From positions 81,638-145,637 of the forward strand of contig CAWBXV010000009.1 of NCBI GenBank assembly GCA_963792875.1: DNA of 64,000 bases. The letters run 5' to 3'. This DNA comes from JAHEGP01 sp963792875. GTDB lineage: Bacteria > Pseudomonadota > Gammaproteobacteria > Pseudomonadales > JAHEGP01. The position numbers and the translations under genes are program-made. Shown piece after piece: positions 58,755-64,000 of this stretch; within the stretch, counting starts at the first letter, position 1, and every line of letters begins with the position of its first letter. Under the pieces are notes generated by a model. The model saw only the letters and a program-made list of their open reading frames with translations. It made no database searches and was not told where the DNA came from.

Positions 58755-61700
58755 AGAAACTCTGGAAACAGATCACCCCGTCTGACTTCGCCTGGGAGCG
58801 CGAGGCGCTGGAGTTCCTGCGCGCAAGCTCCCCGACCACGAACCCTACCGCGCCTGGGCCAATTTCGAGTTCATCGCCCAGGACGGCTCGATCAACGAGG
58901 TCGACCTGCTGGTGCTCACGCCCAAGGGTCTGTTCTTCGTCGAGATCAAATCCCACCCCGGCGAGATCAGCGGCGACGCCGGCAGCTGGGTGTGGACCAC
59001 GCCCGAGGGCCGGCGCAGGGTGTTCGACAACCCGCGCCTGCTGGCGGACCGCAAAGCCAAGAAGCTGGCCTCACTGCTCAAAGCGCAGCGCTCGATACAG
59101 CGGTCCAAACACAGCCTGCCCTTTATCGGCACCCTGGTGTTCCTGTCGGCCGACAACGTCATCAACAAGCTGCAGGGGCCGGCCAGGCTGCAGGTCTGCA
59201 CGCGCAGGAACGTTCTGGCCGAGCTGACCCACGCCGATGCCGACTGGACGCGCCGCGCGCTGGATCGCCCCACCTCCAAGTCGGTGGCGCGCGCCCTGGA
59301 AGAGGCCGGCATCAAGGAGTCGCAGCGCGCGCGGCGCGTCGGCCTGTATGAACTGAACGAACTGCTGGACGAGGCGGATCACTTCCAGGACTGGCTGGCC
59401 CGGCACTCCGAGACCGAGGTCACACGGCGCATCCGCATCTACCTGACCTACGGCAAGCCCGAGGACGAGGCGCACTACCTGCAGCGCGCCGCCAAGCTGG
59501 AGTTTCGCCTGCTCGAGGGGATCGAGCACCGCGGCATCCTGCGCGTGCACGAATACCAGCAGCATGACCACGGCCCCGCGCTGGTCTACGAGCACGATCC
59601 CGCCCGCGCGGCGCCTGGATCACTTCCTGCTGGAGCGCGGCGACCATCAGCGCCTGGAGCTGTACGATGCCCTGGCACTGATGCGGCAGATCGCCGAGGC
59701 GGTGCAGTTCGCCCATGACCAGCGCCTGTATCATCGCTCCCTGAGCCCCCAGTGCATCTACGTCAAAGCGCTGGATGACGGCGGCTTTCTGGTCAAGATC
59801 GGCAACTGGGCGACGGCGGAGCGCGAGTTTGACGCCGGCACACGCCATCTCACCGTCCTGAGCCAGCTCAGCTACCTGATTCGGGAAGAGGCCGGCCCCT
59901 ATATGGCCCTGGAGGCCCATTCCGGGCCGATGCCGACGGCGTGTATCTGGATATCTTCTCGCTGGGCGCCATCGCCTACCTGCTGTTTACCGGCACCAAG
60001 CCGGCCCAGAGCGACCTGGCCCTGCAGGACAAGCTCAGCCGGGGCACGGGGCTGCAGATCACCGACGCCTTGAATGGCGCCGGGCAGGATCTGCAGGACC
60101 TGATTCAATACGCGACGCACCCCGATGTCGGCAGCCGCATCGACTCGGTGGCCGAGTTCCTGGAATACCTGGACCTGGTCGAGGACGACATCACCCGCCC
60201 CGCCAGTCAGCGCCGCGACAATCCCACCGAGGCGCGCCCGGGCGACAGCTTTGATGGCGGCATTCTGGTCAAGCAGCGCCTGGGCCGAGGCTCCAGCGCC
60301 GTCGCCTTTCTGGTCGAGCACGCGGGCCAGGAGCGGGTGCTGAAGCTGGCGGCGGACGCCTAGCACAACAAGGGCCTGCGCAGCGAGGGCGAAACGCTGC
60401 ACAAGCTCCGGCACCAGGCCATCATCGCCCACCATGAAACGCTGGACATTCTCGGCCATACCGGCCTGCTGATCGATTACGCCGCCGAGGGCGCCCTGTC
60501 GCAGCGGCTGCGCAAACAGGGCGCCATCCAGCTGGAGCTGCTGGAGCGCTTCGGTGACGACCTGCTCAGCGCCCTGTGCCACCTCGAGGAGAAAGGCATG
60601 TCCCACCGCGACATCAAACCCGAGAACATCGGGCTGATCAAGCAGGGCAAGCAGCTGCACCTGGTGCTGTTCGATTTCTCGCTGTCCCACCTCGGCGCCG
60701 AAAACATTACCGCCGGCACCGTGGCCTATATGGACCCCTTCATCCGCGACCCGGGCCGGCGCCGCTGGGACGACTACGCCGAGCGCTTTGCCGCCGCCCT
60801 GACCCTGTACGAGATGACCACCGGCACCCTGCCCGCCTGGGCCGCCAACGAGGGCCTGCCGCCGCTGATTGCCGGCGCCCTGCAGGTCGACGAGGCCCTG
60901 TTCGACCCGAGCGCGCGCGAGGCCATGGCCGCCTTCTTCCGCACCGCGCTGGCGCGGGAGGTGAAAGCGCGCTTCGGCAACGCCGAGGACATGCGCCGCG
61001 CCTGGCGGCTGATCTTCCAGCAACTGCAGCAGCAGGCCGGGCAGCAGGCGCAGCCGGCTGAGCAGAACCCGCCGGCCCGCCCGCTCGACGACGCCCAACT
61101 GGACACCCCCATCGGACTGCTGGCACTTCGGCCCAGGCCCTCGACACCCTCAGCCGGCTCAATATCAACACCGTCGCCGAGCTGCTGCAGCTGCCGCGCA
61201 ACGAGCTGGTGCGCATGACCGGCGTGGGCACGCAAACCCGCAGCGAGCTGTCGAAGCTGATCGGGGCGCTGCAGCAGACGCTGGCCGCGCCAGCGGCGCC
61301 GGTATCGCCCAGGCCGGAGGCGGGCCTGCCGGCCAGCGTCGATCAGCTGTTTCGCGCGGTGTTGCCGTCCGCGCCCGGCAACGCCGACCTGCCCCGGCAG
61401 CAGTTCCTCAACGAATACCTGGGGCGCCTCGATGGCGCAGCGCCCCAGGACAGCCGCTACGCGCACTGGCCGACACTGGTGGAGCTGGCGGCCGAGCTGG
61501 GCATGGACACCGACAAAGCGCGGGAGATACGCCAGCGCGTGCTCACCCAGTGGAGCAAGAAGCCACTGCTCACCGAACTGCGCGACGCGATCGCCGAACT
61601 GCTGGCCGACAACGGCGGCCTGATGACGGCGATTGAGCTGGCGGAGGCCCTGCTGTTGCGCCGCGGCTCGGTACAGGGCTCGCCGCTGCGCGAGCGGCAG

Positions 61701-63057
61701 GCCCAGGCCGTGGTCCGCGCCGGCGTCGAAACCGAGCTGCTGCGGCAGGAGTCGCGCTGGGTGCTGCGCCGCTGCGGCAAGCGCATCCTGATCGCCGACA
61801 ACCGCCAGCAGCGCGGCGAGGAGCTGGCCGATTACGCCGAGGCACTGGGGCAGCTGGCCGATGAATGCGCAGCGCTGGACCCGCTGCTGCTCGCCAGTAA
61901 GGGCGCTGGAGCGCGTCCGGGCGGTGCCGGCCCCGGAGTCCTCGCCGGCCTCAGCAACCACCGCCTGCTGCGCCTGGCGGTCGCGGCGGCGCAGGGGGCG
62001 GCGCTGTCCAGCCGCGCCGAAATCTACCCCCGCCAAGCTGGCCGCCGACAGAGCCTGACCTTGGCCCAGGGCGCCCTGCTCGGCATGCAGGCACTGTCGG
62101 CGCAGGAAGTGCGGCACCAGGTCTCCGGCGCTATCCGGAGGCCCAGCCGCTGCCGGGACGGCCCCAGCTCGACGGACTGATGCAACAACTCGACCTGGGC
62201 TTCGTCTGGGACGGCGGCTTTAGCCGCAATCGCCAGCGCGGCGCCTACTGCCTGCCCCGCGCAGCGCAGGGCAGTTTCGCCTCCCCGACCCAGTTGTCAC
62301 TGCACTATACCCAGCAGGGCGAGGGCGACCCCACCGCGCTGCGCGAGATCGCCGCCTCGCGCAGACCGTGCGGACCAGCATCGACTCGGCGCCGGTTCCT
62401 GGCCCTGTCGGTGCGGCCGAGCCAGATGGCGCAGGCCGCCGCCAGCCTGTGCGCCGCGTTCGGCCTGCGGCGCGTCAGCTTCGACGAGCTGCTGCTGCGC
62501 CACCTGCGGCGCGCTTCGCCGGCGGCCTGAGCGAAACCGCCGCAGTCGGACGTGGTGCTCAGGGCCGACCAGGCGCCGCCGGACAGCATGGACTGGAGCC
62601 GCCTGCAGAGTCTGGTGCACAAGGTGCTGCCGGCCATGGCAGACGAGATTCTGGCCGCGGGGCGTCCGTGCTGCTCACCGAACCCGGCCTGATCGGGCGC
62701 TACGAGCTGATCGACAGCTGGCTGGGCCGCTCGCGGCATCTCGCCAGCGGCCCCGGGTCGTCCTTGGCGAGCGCGGCGGCGCCGGCGGCCGACAGCGCGC
62801 GGCGCGGCGCAGGCGCTGCTGCTGCTGACCGTCCGAACGATGTCGCCGGCAGCGCCGCCGTCATCGACGGCGCGGCGGCGTCCAGCGGCGCCGGCCGCCG
62901 CGAGTTCGCCCGCGTCCCCAGCGCCTGGCTCAGCAGCCAGTCAACCGACTCCACCACCGGCGACGGCCGGCAGAGCGACGCTCGCGCTGATGCCCACACC
63001 CCGACCGACGCCGCAACGCGCGCCGGCAAGCCGCCAACCAGGACGCCCGGACCATGA
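58751..63057 (+). pseudogene. pglW: BREX type 2 kinase PglW, broken by many frameshifts and one stop
   Basis: About 1435 codons in pieces. Order: NERD nuclease-like domain (NEVDLLVLTPKGLFFVEIKS), a first kinase-like domain with degenerate catalytic loop (LYHRSLSPQCIYVK), a second kinase domain with an intact loop (GMSHRDIKPENIGLIKQGK; LVLFDFSLSHL), a helix-hairpin-helix segment (LNINTVAELLQLPRNELVRM) and a helical C-terminal region (VLLTEPGLIGRYELIDSWLG; RVPSAWLS). Frame changes lie near 58828, 59605, 59930, 61127, 61900, 61935, 62030, 62130, 62360, 62393, 62515 and beyond. An in-frame TAG (60361-60363) stands where related kinases have Glu (one G-to-T change). The stop overlaps the pglX ATG as ATGA. 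In Pgl/BREX2 defence PglW phosphorylates protein partners. No functional product as read. Confidence 0.85.
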
Positions 63058-64000
63058 TTGATCGCCAAGCGCTGTTGAAAGACCTGCAGGCCCTGCTGCC
63101 CAGCATAGAACGGGACATTCTCGGCCTATACCAATCCCAGCCCCGCCCTCGGTGCGCACCTGCGGCGAGTACCGCCAAGGCCAAGGCCGCCAACCGCACC
63201 GCCGAGCACTTCGTCGCCTGGCGCGAGGCGCGGATCCCCAGGCGGCCGCCGCCTGGATTCTGACCTGCGTGTTCGTGCGCTTTCTGGAGGACAACCGCTT
63301 ACTGAGCGACCCGCTGATCGCCGGGCCTGCCGGCAACCCGCCTGCAGCAGGCCAAGGACCGCATCGCCGTGTACTTCCAGGACAACCCCACCCACGCCGA
63401 GCGGGACTATCTGCTGCGGCCTGTTCGGCGAGCTGGACCAGCTGCCGGCCATGGCCGAGCTGCTGGACCGCCGCCACAACCCCCTGTGGCAGCTGCGGGT
63501 CTGCCGCCGACGGCGCCAGGGCGCTGATCGACTTCTTCCAGAAGCTCGATCCGGAGAGCGGCGCCATCGTCCACGACTTCACCGACCCTGTTCACGAAGA
63601 CAGGGGCTGGGATACCCGCTTCCTCGGCGACCTCTACCAGGACCTCTCCGAGGCGGTGCGCAAGCGCTATGCGCTGCTGCAGACGCCGGAGTTCGTCGAG
63701 AGCTTCATCCTCGACTACACCCTGGAGCAGGCCGAGCACCTTCGGCCTGCCGGCCTGCGGCTGATCGACCCCACCTGCGGGCTTCGGACTTTCTGCTGAC
63801 CACCTTCGAGCGCCTGTTCGACGCCTGGCTAGGCGCGAACCGGCCACCAACAGCCGCGCCCTGGTCCAGCGCGCGCTGGACGCCGTCCACGGCGTGGATC
63901 TCAACCCCTACGCCATCGCCATCGCCCGCTTCCGCCTGCTGATCGCCGCGATGAAGGCGGCCGGCAGCGACAGCATGCAGTCGGACGCCGGATTTTCACT
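63054..64000 (+). pseudogene. pglX: BREX type 2 DNA methyltransferase PglX, 5' part, frameshifted, runs off the window
   Basis: Adenine-specific methyltransferase of the Pgl/BREX2 system. From the ATG at 63054 it reads MIDRQALLKDLQALLPSIER. Pieces in changing frames follow: AANRTAEHFVAWREARI, AWILTCVFVRFLEDNRLL, RIAVYFQDNPTHAERDYLL, FGELDQLPAMAELLDRRHNP, FLGDLYQDLSEAVRKRYALL, QTPEFVESFILDYTLEQA, LRLIDPTCG (SAM-binding motif I), ALDAVHGVDLNPYAIAIARF and RLLIAAMKAAGSDSM. At least six frame changes occur within 950 bases. The order of the pieces is that of an intact PglX. The gene continues past 64000; pglY, pglZ and brxD/brxHI would be expected beyond. Confidence 0.82.

Overview
The window is GC-rich DNA from a gammaproteobacterium. 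The best guess is a marine Cellvibrionales/Halieaceae-type organism. The evidence is the gene set and order: alaA, pdxB, epmC (EF-P hydroxylase), tusA, yheU, rmf, the phoBR-pst-phoU cluster with the enlarged marine-type PstC/PstA, a 180-kDa-type NAD-glutamate dehydrogenase, and the nadK-rhomboid-yeaC-DUF2797-pepN block also known from Pseudomonas. The genus is inference.

Layout. 1-5.4 kb holds housekeeping genes (alaA cut by the window edge, pdxB/epmC, tusA, yheU) with small unknowns. 5.4-14.1 kb is a complete phosphate regulon on the minus strand: phoB-phoR-pstS-pstC-pstA-pstB-phoU, with a Pho box before phoB; pstS carries a frameshift. rmf with a clear terminator and the giant gdh gene follow (14.5-19.7 kb). 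20-27 kb is a MoxR/Bat operon: moxR, DUF58, DUF4381, two VWA proteins and batD. 27-35.8 kb holds an LpxL-type acyltransferase, pepN, DUF2797, yeaC, rhomboid, nadK and two unknowns on the minus strand.

36-51 kb is the most unusual resident block. It is one long plus-strand operon: a GAF plus membrane-fusion adaptor, an M50 (site-2 protease type) membrane protein fused to an adaptor-like C-terminus, a second periplasmic adaptor, a 1651-residue LEPR-XLL/DUF4347/CSLREA/beta-helix protein with five 102-residue repeats, a hybrid histidine kinase with three HPt modules, and a receiver-GGDEF-EAL protein. It looks like a surface-protein export or processing module wired to c-di-GMP signalling. 51-57.3 kb holds a quinone oxidoreductase, a membrane protein with a lipoxygenase-like C-terminal half, a patatin phospholipase and a DUF2252 protein.

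From tRNA-Thr(CGT) at 57.67 kb to the end is a defence island: a BREX type 2 (Pgl) locus with a BrxR-type regulator, pglW and the start of pglX. A stray copy of a pglW segment lies beside the tRNA. The locus is broken by many frameshifts and one in-frame stop. The rest of the window shows only four to five frame breaks in 57 kb (pstS, a VWA gene, the M50 gene, the hybrid kinase, perhaps the GAF-adaptor start). So the island is either decaying or badly base-called. Overlapping stop/start junctions of the TTGA, GTGA, ATGA and TGATG type recur through the window and were used to choose starts.
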